In this document: positions 47,269 through 57,223 of the stretch, piece after piece
Layout: each line of letters opens with the position of its first letter
Numbering within the stretch: the stretch's first letter is position 1
Assembly (NCBI GenBank): GCA_000166095.1
Contig: CP002278.1
Location: 404,001 to 468,000 of the forward strand
Source of the DNA: Methanothermus fervidus DSM 2088
GTDB lineage: Archaea > Methanobacteriota > Methanobacteria > DSM-2088 > Methanothermaceae
DNA length: 64,000 nucleotides
Direction of reading: 5' to 3'
Notes under the pieces: model-generated
Database searches by the model: none
The model's input: only the letters and a program-made list of their open reading frames with translations
Told to the model about the DNA's origin: nothing
Program-made: the position numbers and the translations under genes

Positions 47269-48234
47269 ATGAACAAACAACTTGAATTAGCTAAAAAAGG
47301 CACAGTGGAAATAATTACAATTGAAGAACTTAAAGAAGTCCTAAAAAAGAAAAATCCTGTGGCATATATAGGTTATGAACCTTCAGGAAAAATACATCTC
47401 GGACATTTAATTACCATAAAGAAGATGATAGATTTACAAAAAATTGGATTTAAAATTAAAATTCTTCTAGCAGATTATCATGCATATCTAAATTATAAAG
47501 GAGAGTTAGACGAAATTAGAGAAATTGCAGAATATAATAAGCGTTGTTTTTTAGCTATGGGATTATCTAAGGATACAGAGTTCATATTAGGTTCTGAGTT
47601 TCAAACAGATGATGATTATGTTTTAGATCTATATAGGTTAGCACATATAACTACCTTAAATAGAGCTAAAAGGAGTATGTCACAAATAATAAGAGAAGCT
47701 GGTGAACATAAAGTTTCTGAAGTGCTTTATCCATTAATGCAAGTTATTGACATGGTTCATTTGGGAGTAGACGTTTCAGTGGGAGGGATGGAACAAAGAA
47801 AAATTCATATGTTAGCTCGTGACAACTTACCAAAAATTGGATACACACCACCAGTGTGTATACACACACCTATAATCCATGGAACTGATGGATCAGAAAA
47901 AATGTCATCAAGTAAAGGGAACTTTATTGCTGTTGATGATCCACCTAAAGTTATAAAAGATAAAATAATGAAAAGTTATTGTCCAGCAGCTAAAATAGAT
48001 GGAAATCCTGTAATAGAAATTGCAAAATATATTATTTTTGATGAAAACAAAAAAATTTTAATAGAAAGGCCTGAAAAATATGGTGGCAATTTAGAAGTTA
48101 ATTGTGAAGAATTAATCAACTTATATTCTAGTGGAGAGTTACATCCATTAGATCTCAAGAATGCTGTTGCAAAATATCTTATAAAGATTTTAGAACCTAT
48201 CAGAGAAAATTTAACTTCTAAAATGGGTGATTAA
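47269..48234 (+). CDS. tyrS: tyrosyl-tRNA synthetase
   Basis: Archaeal class I TyrRS: HLGH signature at residues 43-46 (KIHLGHL), tyrosine-binding AYLNYKG and the [10 protein letters not shown] motif near residue 207. Length of 321 residues is normal for archaea, which lack the bacterial C-terminal S4-like domain. GGTGATTTC precedes the ATG. It follows nmd3 by 19 bases. Confidence 0.97.
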   Translation: MNKQLELAKKGTVEIITIEELKEVLKKKNPVAYIGYEPSGKIHLGHLITIKKMIDLQKIGFKIKILLADYHAYLNYKGELDEIREIAEYNKRCFLAMGLSKDTEFILGSEFQTDDDYVLDLYRLAHITTLNRAKRSMSQIIREAGEHKVSEVLYPLMQVIDMVHLGVDVSVGGMEQRKIHMLARDNLPKIGYTPPVCIHTPIIHGTDGSEKMSSSKGNFIAVDDPPKVIKDKIMKSYCPAAKIDGNPVIEIAKYIIFDENKKILIERPEKYGGNLEVNCEELINLYSSGELHPLDLKNAVAKYLIKILEPIRENLTSKMGD

Positions 48235-48237
48235 AAA

Positions 48238-48666
48238 ATGAAAAAGTCACGTTTAAGGTTATTTAAAATTACTTCACTGACAATTTCAATTTTAGGACTA
48301 ATATTAATAATTGGAACTGTCATGCTTTTTGCATATGTGGGTTTTAACCTTTTTATCAACAAAGTTGGTTCAGAATTTGAGAAAAAGAAATTATATGACC
48401 AAGTAGCAAAACTTGAAAATGAATATTATGGACTGAAAAATGAATATGAATCTTTAAAAGTAAATCTTGTTCAAGATGAAAATCTTAAAAAACGATGTAT
48501 AGACGTTGAATTACAATTAGTAAGGGCAAAGTCTGCAATAGACGATGTTAAAAGTGCATTGGAATCAAACAAAGATATATCAGAAATTAAAGATAGGTTA
48601 GAAAATGCTAAATCACAAGTTCAAATTGCAAAAGAAAAAATAAATCAACTAAAGTCTTCACACTAA
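48238..48666 (+). CDS. membrane-anchored coiled-coil protein, unknown
   Basis: A 142-residue protein with one N-terminal transmembrane helix (about residues 12-40, ISILGLILIIGTVMLFAYVG) and a long Glu/Lys-rich coiled coil to the end (KLENEYYGLKNEYESLK; DRLENAKSQVQIAKEKINQL). I do not recognise it; a structural or tethering role is likely. It follows tyrS by three bases, with GGGTGAT as ribosome-binding site. Confidence 0.78.
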   Translation: MKKSRLRLFKITSLTISILGLILIIGTVMLFAYVGFNLFINKVGSEFEKKKLYDQVAKLENEYYGLKNEYESLKVNLVQDENLKKRCIDVELQLVRAKSAIDDVKSALESNKDISEIKDRLENAKSQVQIAKEKINQLKSSH

Positions 48667-48677
48667 CTTTTTTGAAT

Positions 48678-49289
48678 TCAAGGTCCAACGAAATATTTTG
48701 CTACAACATAAATTTCTGCACTGGATTTTTCTGAAGATGGAGGCTTACTTGCTTTTACATACTTAAATTCATTTTTTAGTTCATCTAAAAGATTTTTAAA
48801 TTCAGGACCCTGGAATACCTTAACTACAAGATTTCCTCCTCTTTTTAAAACATTTTTTGCAATATTTATCACAGACTTACACAACTCTATAGATCTTATA
48901 TGGTCTAAATCTTTTATGCCTGAAAGTGATGGTGATGCATCAGAAATAATTACATCTACACCTCCTTCAGTAATTTCCTTTATCTTTTTTTGTATTTTAG
49001 GATCTGTAAAGTCACCCTGAATAAAACTGAAATTTTCGTATTTTAATGGTTTCATCTTCTTAATATCTACAGCTACAACTTTACCTTTGCTTCCAACTAA
49101 TTTTATAGCTACTTGAGACCAACCTCCAGGAGCTGCTCCAAGATCTAAAACAACGTTACCTCTACGTATTAATTTAAATTTTTTATTTAGTTGAATAAGT
49201 TTATATGCAGCTCTTGAATAATATTTCTCTTTCTTTGCAAGTCTATAATAATAATCCTTTTTTCTTTGTCTCCACCATCTTTTACCCAT
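48678..49289 (-). CDS. rlmE: 23S rRNA ribose methyltransferase RlmE/FtsJ
   Basis: The SAM-binding motif is VLDLGAAPGGWSQVA, with the K-D-K-E catalytic set suggested by AAYKL, SDASPSLSG, LVVKVFQG and SSAEIYVVAKY. RlmE methylates U2552 of 23S rRNA. Length is 203 residues. It lies ten bases downstream of the phosphodiesterase gene. Confidence 0.95.
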   Translation of the reverse strand: MGKRWWRQRKKDYYYRLAKKEKYYSRAAYKLIQLNKKFKLIRRGNVVLDLGAAPGGWSQVAIKLVGSKGKVVAVDIKKMKPLKYENFSFIQGDFTDPKIQKKIKEITEGGVDVIISDASPSLSGIKDLDHIRSIELCKSVINIAKNVLKRGGNLVVKVFQGPEFKNLLDELKNEFKYVKASKPPSSEKSSAEIYVVAKYFVGP

Positions 49290-49299
49290 TTTTTTACCT

Positions 49300-49809
49300 C
49301 TATTTCCCAGGTATGCATCTACTACTACCTACCTTTATAATTTCAGCTTCTATATCTTTTTCAGATATATTTAACAACATTACAGTTGGAACTGAAAAAC
49401 GAGGCACTGTAGGACTTCCAGGATTCAACAATTTAATATTATCAACCTCTTCTATAAATGGATGATGAGTATGTCCTGACAACAATATATCTACACCCAT
49501 TTCCAATGCTATATATTTCAATTGTTGTGTGTCTCCTCGTGGATAAACTTCTCCATGATTTAAACCTATCTTAAATCCTTTTAATTTAAATATCTTGCTC
49601 TTAGGTAGTTTTAATCCATAATATCTATCCATATTACCTTGTACACAATAAGTAGGTGCCAGAGATTCTAATTCTTCCTTAACCCTTACTTCTGTGAGAT
49701 CCCCACAGTGTAGTATCATGTCTACATCGCTAAAAACTTTAAATACTTTTTTTGGGAGGCTTTTAGCTCTATCTGGGATATGTGTATCAGATATTACCCC
49801 TATCAGCAT
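49300..49809 (-). CDS. YfcE/MJ0936-type phosphodiesterase
   Basis: A 169-residue metallophosphoesterase with [10 protein letters not shown] at the start, [17 protein letters not shown] and [10 protein letters not shown]. These are the dimetal ligands of the YfcE family, which hydrolyses phosphodiesters. It probably forms a pair with rlmE. The cellular substrate is unknown. Confidence 0.93.
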   Translation of the reverse strand: MLIGVISDTHIPDRAKSLPKKVFKVFSDVDMILHCGDLTEVRVKEELESLAPTYCVQGNMDRYYGLKLPKSKIFKLKGFKIGLNHGEVYPRGDTQQLKYIALEMGVDILLSGHTHHPFIEEVDNIKLLNPGSPTVPRFSVPTVMLLNISEKDIEAEIIKVGSSRCIPGK

Positions 49810-49883
49810 GTTTTTCCTCCATTAATATTTTTTTATTAACCTAAAAAAATATATGAATCACTAATATTGTTTGGAGGGAATGA

Positions 49884-50132
49884 ATGCTACCATTAACAGA
49901 AGTTGAAACAGGGAAAAAAGTAATAATAAAGGAAATAGTTGCCGGAATTGGACTAATAAAACGTCTTGAATCACTAAATATACGTATTGGTAAAATTATT
50001 AAAGTAATATCTGCTACACCATTTCGTGGGCCACTAGTGGTAGATGTTGGTGGAAGCAAGGTTGCATTAGGAAGAGGTTTAGCAGAAAGAATATTCGTGG
50101 AGGTTTTAGATGAAAATACTTCTCATGGGTAA
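49884..50132 (+). CDS. feoA: FeoA, ferrous iron transport accessory protein
   Basis: An 82-residue SH3-like protein: MLPLTEVETGKKVIIKEIVAG, GLIKRLESLNIRIGKII and ALGRGLAERIFVEVL are typical of FeoA, which binds and regulates FeoB at the cytoplasmic side. GGAGGG precedes the ATG. Its end overlaps feoB by 23 bases, so translation is coupled. Confidence 0.93.
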   Translation: MLPLTEVETGKKVIIKEIVAGIGLIKRLESLNIRIGKIIKVISATPFRGPLVVDVGGSKVALGRGLAERIFVEVLDENTSHG

Positions 50133-51831
50133 TCCCAACGTTGGAAAAAGCGTAGTATTTTCAAGGTTAACAGGAGTTCATGTCATTTCATCAAATTATC
50201 CAGGAACAACTGTTGAATTTACAAAAGGATTTATGTATGTAGATGGTAAAAAAGCAGAAGTAATAGATGTGCCAGGCACCTATTCATTAGTTCCAACATC
50301 TGAAGCAGAAAAAGTCGCAAAAAAAATGTTTTTAAATGAAAATCCTGATGTTGTGGTTGTAGTTGTAGATTCCACAAATTTAGAACGTAATTTGTATCTT
50401 ACCCTACAAATATTAGAGGCAGGAGTACCAACAGTGTTAGCATTAAATATGTGGGATTTAGCAAAAAGAAAAGGCATACATATAGACGTTGAAAAATTAA
50501 AAAAGGAATTGGGGATTGAAGTTGTTCCAATTGTTGCAATCACTGGTGAAGGAATAAAAGATCTTGTTTCTGCAATTAAAAAAACGATTGGAAAAAAAGT
50601 TAAATTTCCAAAAATGAAAGATGAGGAAAGGTGGGCATATATAGGTAATTTAATTTCAAAGGTTCAAAGCATAGAACATAAACATCCAGGAATTGTTGAG
50701 ATTTTAGAAGATGCTACACTTCATCCCATTTATGGTATTGTCATAGCATTAATCATCATGTATATAACAATAAAAATAGTTGTAAACTTAGGAGGATGGT
50801 TAGGAGACAATATAATTGGATATTTTTTTGAAGAATACTATGGACCATTTATTAAAAATTTAATTGGAAATATTTTTCCTCATGGTATCCTGCATAACAT
50901 TCTAATAGGTGAACATGGAGATTTCATGGAATCATTTGGCATCTTAACTACAGGGTTATATGTACCATTTGCTGTTGTTTTACCATATGTCCTACTTTTT
51001 TATTTGATTCTTGGATTTTTGGAGGATGTGGGGTACCTTCCAAGATTGGCAGTCATGGCTGACACAATCATGCATAAAATAGGGCTTCATGGAGCAGCAA
51101 TAATACCGGCAATATTGGGGATTGGATGCAATGTACCTTCTATAATCTCTACAAGAATTCTAGAAAATAAAAAAGAAAGATTTATTGCTGCAACTTTAAC
51201 TGCTATATCCATACCTTGTATGGCACAAACTGCAATAATAATAGGATTGCTTGGTAAATATGGATTAAAGTATGTGGCTATTGTATATGTTACATTGATT
51301 ATGTTATATCTTACATTGGGTTATGGATTAAATAAAAGTATGAGAGGAGAATGTCCTGAAATATTTTTAGAGATACCTCCATATAGGATTCCACACATCC
51401 CAACATTGTTAAAGAAAACATGGTTTAGAGTTTATAGTTTTTTAATTGAGGCTGTGCCTTTCATGCTTTTAGGAATAATTATAATTAATATACTTTATTA
51501 TCTTGGTATTATTTCATTTCTTTCAAAACTTTTAGCACCTATCCTTTCAGGTTTATTTGGGCTACCACCACAAAGTGTGGAAGTATTAATCGTCGGTTTT
51601 CTTAGAAAAGATGTGGCAATGGCAATGTTGGCACCATTACATCTTTCACCTACACAACTAACAGTCGCATCAATAGTATTAGCAACATATTTCCCATGTG
51701 TTGCAACTTTTGTTATACTACTAAAAGAATTAGGATTAAAAGACATGTTAAAAGTTTTTGGCATAATGGTGCTTGTTACATTATCTCTTGGAACCTTATT
51801 GAATGTACTCCTACATTTCTTTATACCCTAG
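50110..51831 (+). CDS. feoB: FeoB, ferrous iron transporter
   Basis: The G domain has GNPNVGKS (G1, residues 7-14), DVPGTYSL (G3) and NMWDLAK (G4). Membrane segments follow from about residue 200, with the Gate motifs (LGIGCNVPSI; the second IVGFLRKDVAMAML). Length of 573 residues is compact. It imports Fe2+, needed for the many iron-sulfur and diiron enzymes here. The last 11 bases overlap the convergent secretion gene. Confidence 0.96.
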   Translation: MKILLMGNPNVGKSVVFSRLTGVHVISSNYPGTTVEFTKGFMYVDGKKAEVIDVPGTYSLVPTSEAEKVAKKMFLNENPDVVVVVVDSTNLERNLYLTLQILEAGVPTVLALNMWDLAKRKGIHIDVEKLKKELGIEVVPIVAITGEGIKDLVSAIKKTIGKKVKFPKMKDEERWAYIGNLISKVQSIEHKHPGIVEILEDATLHPIYGIVIALIIMYITIKIVVNLGGWLGDNIIGYFFEEYYGPFIKNLIGNIFPHGILHNILIGEHGDFMESFGILTTGLYVPFAVVLPYVLLFYLILGFLEDVGYLPRLAVMADTIMHKIGLHGAAIIPAILGIGCNVPSIISTRILENKKERFIAATLTAISIPCMAQTAIIIGLLGKYGLKYVAIVYVTLIMLYLTLGYGLNKSMRGECPEIFLEIPPYRIPHIPTLLKKTWFRVYSFLIEAVPFMLLGIIIINILYYLGIISFLSKLLAPILSGLFGLPPQSVEVLIVGFLRKDVAMAMLAPLHLSPTQLTVASIVLATYFPCVATFVILLKELGLKDMLKVFGIMVLVTLSLGTLLNVLLHFFIP

Positions 51832-52876
51832 GTTCCAATCTTTTTACAATGAATATGAAATAAACAACTACCAGTGGTAGTAGTAGAAGATACAGGATTA
51901 AAATGAGAGGTGATGGTATTACCATCGTTGGCATGAAAATCGTTGCTATAATGAGTAATATTGGCAATACTGCAGGACCTACAATTCCTATAAACATATA
52001 AATCATCATAAAAGAATTTAGCTTTTGAGAATAGTCTCTAAATTTCATTCTTAATTCATATGCAATGTCTTCAGCTATTATCTCTAAGGCTTTGGCAACG
52101 TCACCACCACTCTCTAAAGACCTAACTATTTGTTGTATAGCTCTTTTTAAACCTGGTGATGGCACCCTAACACTAAGATTCATTAATGCACGCGTAGTTG
52201 ATTCTCCATATTTTATTTCTTCCAATGTTCTTGCAAACTCTTCAGATAAAGCACCATAACCTGAAGTTGCCACAGATTTCATGGCATCATGGAAACCTAA
52301 ACCTGCCCTAAGTTCGGTAGCCATTTGCCGTAATGCATATGGCAATTCTCTTGATATCTCATCTGCTCTACTACCTTCTCTAAGTTTGGGTAAAAATCTT
52401 GCAAATACAGAAACCATGAACATTACGAGTAAGGAAAGCAATGCAAATACAAAGCCAAAACCAAGCAATATTATAACCAATGCTAATATTGACCCTGTGA
52501 TTATACCTGTTAAATATACAAACTTAGGATCAAGTTCTTTCTCTCTTTCTTCCAATAATTTACTTAATGATTCTGTTTCATAACGTTCTTTCTCTTCTGG
52601 TTTTTCTGATAATTTTTCTTTATAAGCTTCTGTTTCAACTAATCTTTTTAATATTTCTATTTCACTTTCACTCATTTTTGGTCTTCTAAAAAACCCAAAA
52701 GGAGATTTTCTTCGTGTAAGTACAGTAGATCCTCTAAATTTTCTAAGTTTAGGTGTAGGTTTTAAAGTGCTTATCTTTTTCACAGGTTTTTCAGCAGTGT
52801 GTCCTACTTTCTTAGATGATTTAATAGTCATGTCCCCAATTTTGTTTAAAAATCTTATTACGCCTCTTAATGCCAA
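51821..52876 (-). CDS. type II/IV secretion membrane protein (TadC/FlaJ/GspF-like)
   Basis: A membrane protein with GspF-type cytoplasmic regions (ADEISRELPYALRQMATELRAGL; LSVRVPSPGLKRAIQQIVRSL) and about four helices. This is the assembly platform of archaeal type IV pilus-like machines. It pairs with the ATPase upstream on the same strand, 12 bases away. TTG 52876 follows GGTGAT. A specific pilin is not in the window. Confidence 0.9.
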   Translation of the reverse strand: MALRGVIRFLNKIGDMTIKSSKKVGHTAEKPVKKISTLKPTPKLRKFRGSTVLTRRKSPFGFFRRPKMSESEIEILKRLVETEAYKEKLSEKPEEKERYETESLSKLLEEREKELDPKFVYLTGIITGSILALVIILLGFGFVFALLSLLVMFMVSVFARFLPKLREGSRADEISRELPYALRQMATELRAGLGFHDAMKSVATSGYGALSEEFARTLEEIKYGESTTRALMNLSVRVPSPGLKRAIQQIVRSLESGGDVAKALEIIAEDIAYELRMKFRDYSQKLNSFMMIYMFIGIVGPAVLPILLIIATIFMPTMVIPSPLILILYLLLLPLVVVYFIFIVKRLEPRV

Positions 52877-52888
52877 TAAAATCACCAA

Positions 52889-54442
52889 TTATAAAACCTT
52901 TTCTAAAACTTCATCAGGGTCCCTATAGTAGTCTTTTATCCATTTTCCAACTTCGTTGAGTGATCTTATATTTCTTTCAGCTAAATATTCCAAAACTAAT
53001 CTTCTCCTCTCAATTTCTTCTTCTATTTCCAATATATCCATTCCAGTATAATCTGCAATCTCCCTTAAAACTTGACTGGTTATCCCCACATATTCTAACT
53101 TATCCTCTTTTTGATTCCATACAAAGAGTTTGTTAAGCTGTACATTGCCTTCTTCCATCCCTGTTATTTCTACAACTTCCGTCACTCTTCGTATTGATTT
53201 GCCACCAGGCCCATACATCCTCTGCTGCATTATTATGAAGTCTAAAGCAGGTATCATGATCTCAGGTACATTCATTGGTGGATTTGTTAGTCTAGTGATA
53301 GTTTCTCTAGCACTATTAGAGTGTAAAGTACCAAAACCAGAGTGTCCTGTGTTTAAAGCTGTGAATAATGTTGTTGCTTCCTTACCTCTAACTTCACCTA
53401 CAATTATTCTATCAGGTCTTTGACGCAATGCATTTTTAACTAGGGTGTCCATGTCTATCTCGCCTTTTCCTTCAATATTTGGAGGTCTTGTTTCCATGCG
53501 TACAACATGTGTATGTGGAAGTTGTAATTCTAATGTATCTTCTATTGTAATTATTCTTTCTCGTGGAGGTATAAAAGCAGCTATATTATTTAAAGTTGTA
53601 GTTTTTCCAGAAGCTGTCCCACCTGCTATTATAGCATTACAGGGTCTTATTCCAAATCCTTCAACGCAAACCCATAGAAATGCAGCAAGATGTGATGAAA
53701 GCGTGTTGAAATTTATAAGATCAACAATTGTAAAGGGATCTTTCCTAAATTTACGGATGGTTAATGTTGGTCCGTCTGGAGATACTGGAGGTATTGTCGC
53801 ATTGACTCTTGAACCATCAGGCAATCTTGCATCAAGTATTGGCATTTGTTGATCAATTCTACGACCTACTTGTCGTGCCATTATATCTATTATATTTTTT
53901 AGCTCTGAATATTCCTCAAATACTAAATTTGTGACCATCATTCCTTTTTCTCTATGATATACAAATACAGGTTTATTGACACCTATAACCATTATATCTT
54001 CTAAGTCATCGTCCTTAATGAGCGGATCAAGTTTACCATAACCCAACATCTCTTGAGTTATTCTTTCTGCAATTTCATCTACATTGCGAATTATACCTCT
54101 ACGTTTTAAAAATCTTTTAACTTCTTTTTTGAATGTTTTTTTATCAATTCTGAATTCTTCTTCCCTAGATAAAACTGTATCTACAAGCCTATCCCTTATT
54201 TCATCCATTAATTCTTTTTCTTTTTTTGTAAATTCAGGAACTTTCACAATATATTTAGGTAAATCTTCAATCTCAGATTCTTCTTTAAACACTGTTGTAC
54301 TTTTTTTATCTTTTGTAATTTCTGGTAAAGGTTTTTTTCGTTTTTCTTCACCTATTATGTCTTCATCAAAATTTTCACTTCCAAAATCACCGAGTATTTC
54401 TCTTAATTCTTTCAATGCGTCTTTTTTTCTTTTTTTCCTCAT
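52889..54442 (-). CDS. type IV pilus/secretion ATPase (FlaI/TadA/VirB11-like)
   Basis: The hexameric ATPase has Walker [15 protein letters not shown] (about residue 275), the Asp box [13 protein letters not shown] and the His box [12 protein letters not shown]. Its N-terminal 120 residues are highly charged. It powers assembly of a surface filament or secretion with the platform protein downstream. The A24 peptidase at 7398 probably processes its substrates. ATG 54442 fits the family's N-terminus; a GTG at 54451 would add three residues. Confidence 0.94.
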   Translation of the reverse strand: MRKKRKKDALKELREILGDFGSENFDEDIIGEEKRKKPLPEITKDKKSTTVFKEESEIEDLPKYIVKVPEFTKKEKELMDEIRDRLVDTVLSREEEFRIDKKTFKKEVKRFLKRRGIIRNVDEIAERITQEMLGYGKLDPLIKDDDLEDIMVIGVNKPVFVYHREKGMMVTNLVFEEYSELKNIIDIMARQVGRRIDQQMPILDARLPDGSRVNATIPPVSPDGPTLTIRKFRKDPFTIVDLINFNTLSSHLAAFLWVCVEGFGIRPCNAIIAGGTASGKTTTLNNIAAFIPPRERIITIEDTLELQLPHTHVVRMETRPPNIEGKGEIDMDTLVKNALRQRPDRIIVGEVRGKEATTLFTALNTGHSGFGTLHSNSARETITRLTNPPMNVPEIMIPALDFIIMQQRMYGPGGKSIRRVTEVVEITGMEEGNVQLNKLFVWNQKEDKLEYVGITSQVLREIADYTGMDILEIEEEIERRRLVLEYLAERNIRSLNEVGKWIKDYYRDPDEVLEKVL

Positions 54443-54522
54443 GAAAACCACAATTTTACTATTTTCAATATTAACTTATAAAGTTCATAATACAAAAATT
54501 TTTATTATGGTGGAAAAAATTA

Positions 54523-54543
54523 TTCTATTCTTTTTTAATAGAA
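54523..54543. repeat. 7-base inverted repeat between divergent genes
   Basis: TTCTATT (54523-54529) and AATAGAA (54537-54543) are inverted, with a seven-base spacer of mostly T. The repeat lies in the longest intergenic stretch (54452-54656), between the secretion ATPase and the 137-residue unknown. It may be an operator or a hairpin in the unknown's leader. Confidence 0.35.
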
Positions 54544-54656
54544 GTCAAATTTATAAAACATTAGTTTTAAAAATTTGGGAAATTATCATAAAAAATTTTA
54601 TAAAGGTGTTTAGTAGTAGAGATAGAAATTACAAATTATTTAATTGGAGGAATAAC

Positions 54657-55070
54657 ATGAAACAAATTCAAATTACAGCGTCTGATGGAACTATTAAAGT
54701 TATATCAAAAAACAATAGAAAGGTTTCAGTTAAAGAAGTGGAATTAATGCCTCTATGGGCTTTCTGTATGCAGCACAACAGACCATATATAGATACTTTT
54801 TTATCAGTATTTGAAAAAGTTATTAAGGAGACAGTCTCTGAAGTTTTTCCACACAAAAAATTAGATATAATATATAGGATTGAATCAAATGATTCACTAG
54901 AGAATTCCAATGAAATAGAAATTATATTAGAAAATTTAAGGGCTGATAATGAAGAATTTGAAATTATTGGAGAAGTTCTAAGGTTAGAAGGAAACGACAA
55001 AAGAGATGTGTTAACAAAATTAACAAGTTTTCACCGCAGAGTTAATGCAACTGTCGAAAAAACTATATAG
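54657..55070 (+). CDS. conserved-looking hypothetical protein (137 aa)
   Basis: I do not recognise this protein. It starts with MKQIQITASDGTIKVI and contains VELMPLWAFCMQHNRPYIDTFLSVFEK, read in two parts, then an acidic middle and a basic end (TKLTSFHRRVNATVEKTI). No membrane helix is visible. A strong GGAGG lies six bases before the ATG. Its last eight bases overlap the convergent LarE-like gene. The frame is open upstream, but that upstream part looks non-coding. Confidence 0.72.
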   Translation: MKQIQITASDGTIKVISKNNRKVSVKEVELMPLWAFCMQHNRPYIDTFLSVFEKVIKETVSEVFPHKKLDIIYRIESNDSLENSNEIEIILENLRADNEEFEIIGEVLRLEGNDKRDVLTKLTSFHRRVNATVEKTI

Positions 55071-56025
55071 AGTCACGTCGAATACATGATAATACTTTAA
55101 ATAAGGTATTTGTTGGATTATTTGATTTTACATGTATTTTTCCATTTTTGGAAAGGATTACAACTCCTGAATCTAAGTATATTTTTCCCTTTTTTATAAC
55201 GTATCTTTCTTTACAATCTTTTAAATTAATTTGGTATGGTAGAGTAACAATCAATTCGTTGTTCTTTTGTTTAATATTATATTTCTTCTTATAACCTTCT
55301 ATATCCAATAATACTTTTTTAAATCCAAGTTTTTTCAATGATTTGCAAAGTTTTTCTAAGATTTTTTCATCAATATTAAATTTTTCAGCCTCAATCACAG
55401 CAATTCCATCAAGGTCCCTAACTCTGATATTTCCTGCAAAAAATTTCTTCACAATGTTTTCAGCCTTGTTTATTCTTTTTATTTTATTTTTAGTTAATTT
55501 TCCTTTTTTTACTCTTGTAGCAAGACATGTTGTGTCTTTTAAATGCCTTATATTTTTATTTTTTAAATATTCTGCAGCTTCATCATGAGATATTTGGGCT
55601 TCAACTAATGGACTCTTAATATTTTCTTCATAATTTGCCACAATTCCTGGCCTATCTTCCAACATATCAGTGACATTTGTTCCATCAATAATTTCAAATT
55701 TTTCTCCCACGAAATTTTTAATTAATTTATACATTCTTTTTTTACAAAAATAGCAGCGATATTTCTCATGTTGAAACCATTCATATTCTAAAAAATTTTC
55801 TTTAATTATTTTATGTTTAACTCCAATCTCTCTTGCAATTTTCTTTGCCTCAGTGATTTGATTTTTTGGAATTGCACCTATATCAACTGTCACTGCAATA
55901 ACTTCGTTAGAAACTTCTTTAGCAATTTTTAATAATAATGTGCTATCTACGCCACCAGAAAATGCTACAGCAATGTTTTTATTCTTTAATAATTCTTTTA
56001 GTTTTTTTATTTTTTTATCCAGCAT
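55063..56025 (-). CDS. LarE-like ATP-dependent sulfur transferase
   Basis: The PP-loop SGGVDS is at residues 23-28. Three Cys stand out: C91 and C94 in RCYFCKKRM, and C167 in DTTCLATRVKKG, the position of the sacrificial Cys of LarE. Family knowledge: LarE members with three Cys hold a [4Fe-4S] cluster that carries an extra sulfur, so this version may use free sulfide catalytically. A C-terminal extension of about 100 residues is unusual for LarE. ATG 56025 follows GGTG and overlaps ycaO by 11 bases. It probably supplies sulfur to a partner; YcaO is the obvious candidate (inference). Confidence 0.85.
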   Translation of the reverse strand: MLDKKIKKLKELLKNKNIAVAFSGGVDSTLLLKIAKEVSNEVIAVTVDIGAIPKNQITEAKKIAREIGVKHKIIKENFLEYEWFQHEKYRCYFCKKRMYKLIKNFVGEKFEIIDGTNVTDMLEDRPGIVANYEENIKSPLVEAQISHDEAAEYLKNKNIRHLKDTTCLATRVKKGKLTKNKIKRINKAENIVKKFFAGNIRVRDLDGIAVIEAEKFNIDEKILEKLCKSLKKLGFKKVLLDIEGYKKKYNIKQKNNELIVTLPYQINLKDCKERYVIKKGKIYLDSGVVILSKNGKIHVKSNNPTNTLFKVLSCIRRDSI

Positions 56026-57214
56026 TAAAAGCACCGGATTTAGCTCTCTGCCCAACTCTTTCTGGATCTACAGTGGAAAGCTCAAGTCCGGGTATTATTA
56101 CACGTACAACCGGAACTCCTATTTCTCGTGTGAGATTTACTATAAATACATCTTTGAATCCTCTTTTTTTAAGTTTTTGTAAAACTATTTCAATATTCTT
56201 TTTTAAATTGTTTGAAGCTTCATTTTTTAGTTCTTCAATTCCAATAACGTCTTCAGGTTCTCTAAACCAATGATAATTAATTCTTTTCATTCTTTCATAT
56301 CCAATTCTTTCAACAAACATTTTTCTCATTTTGCTTTCTTCTACACCATAAATTTCTGTTGCCCTACTTTGTGCTACTTCTGTTAATGCACGCATCACTG
56401 CAATTTCTGGATCTAAATGTGATCCAAAACCTATAGTTAAAAGTCGTGGATCTTTTAAATGTATATCATCTGCTACAGCTGCTACAGTATGTACTTTTAT
56501 ATCGGAAGTTATATCTAACAATTTAATATCAATTTTAGCTTTTTTAAACTTATTTAATAAATTTTCAATCATTTCATTTTCAACATTACTACAATCAATC
56601 TTTTTTGCCCCCCTCCTACGAATTTCAAATAAACTCCATGCATCTCTTTCAATCACTTCAAATATGCCATGAAGTATTGCCTCTTCTATTACATTTCCTG
56701 AAGCTAATCCATTAGTATTAGATCTAAATAACCTAACAGAATTTTTCCTGGGATTATATGGATGATAAACAGCATTTGCAGGCACATAATATTTTTTATT
56801 ATTTCTTAAATTTAATGCAGCACACCATTCTAATTTTGAATCAGGTGAGATCCTTCCTGGTAAAATCAACTCATTAGGATCAATACATCTTTCAAGTTCT
56901 TCAGTTGTAGAAATTATTGTATTATCATTGCTTCTCATTTCAGCAGAATACCTTTCAATTGCTTCCATAATTACAGAAGCTTTCGCCTGTTCTTTGGTGA
57001 CACCTTTACCTTTATATACATTTATTGCACCTTTTTTTACTCCTGACCTAAATGCTAAAAATACAGGTATGCCAACTCTATCGATATTGGTTATATTTTT
57101 TATTTTTTTCACTCCAATTTCCTTAACTTTATCTTTAGTATACTCAATTGTTTTAGATGGGCTTACAATCCTATAAGAGGTTTCTTTGTATTCTACATGT
57201 AATTCATGTATCAT
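56015..57214 (-). CDS. ycaO: YcaO-domain protein, probable thioamide-forming enzyme
   Basis: The 399-residue protein has YcaO ATP-binding features: SVIMEAIERYSAEM, the TNGLASGNVIEEAILHGIFEVIERDA segment (read in parts) and ALTEVAQSRATEIYG. In methanogens YcaO, often with TfuA, installs a thioglycine in methyl-coenzyme M reductase. No tfuA is in this window. ATG 57214 follows GGTGAG by four bases. It lies between a LarE-like sulfur transferase and a site-2 protease in one operon. Thioamidation of McrA is the best guess. Confidence 0.92.
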   Translation of the reverse strand: MIHELHVEYKETSYRIVSPSKTIEYTKDKVKEIGVKKIKNITNIDRVGIPVFLAFRSGVKKGAINVYKGKGVTKEQAKASVIMEAIERYSAEMRSNDNTIISTTEELERCIDPNELILPGRISPDSKLEWCAALNLRNNKKYYVPANAVYHPYNPRKNSVRLFRSNTNGLASGNVIEEAILHGIFEVIERDAWSLFEIRRRGAKKIDCSNVENEMIENLLNKFKKAKIDIKLLDITSDIKVHTVAAVADDIHLKDPRLLTIGFGSHLDPEIAVMRALTEVAQSRATEIYGVEESKMRKMFVERIGYERMKRINYHWFREPEDVIGIEELKNEASNNLKKNIEIVLQKLKKRGFKDVFIVNLTREIGVPVVRVIIPGLELSTVDPERVGQRAKSGAFNAG

Positions 57215-57223
57215 TAAACTCAC

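Noticed and set aside
54084-54656. Upstream in-frame extension of the 137-residue protein
   Set aside because: The first part is antisense to the secretion ATPase and the rest reads as AT-rich non-coding sequence; a strong GGAGG and ATG at 54657 mark the true start.
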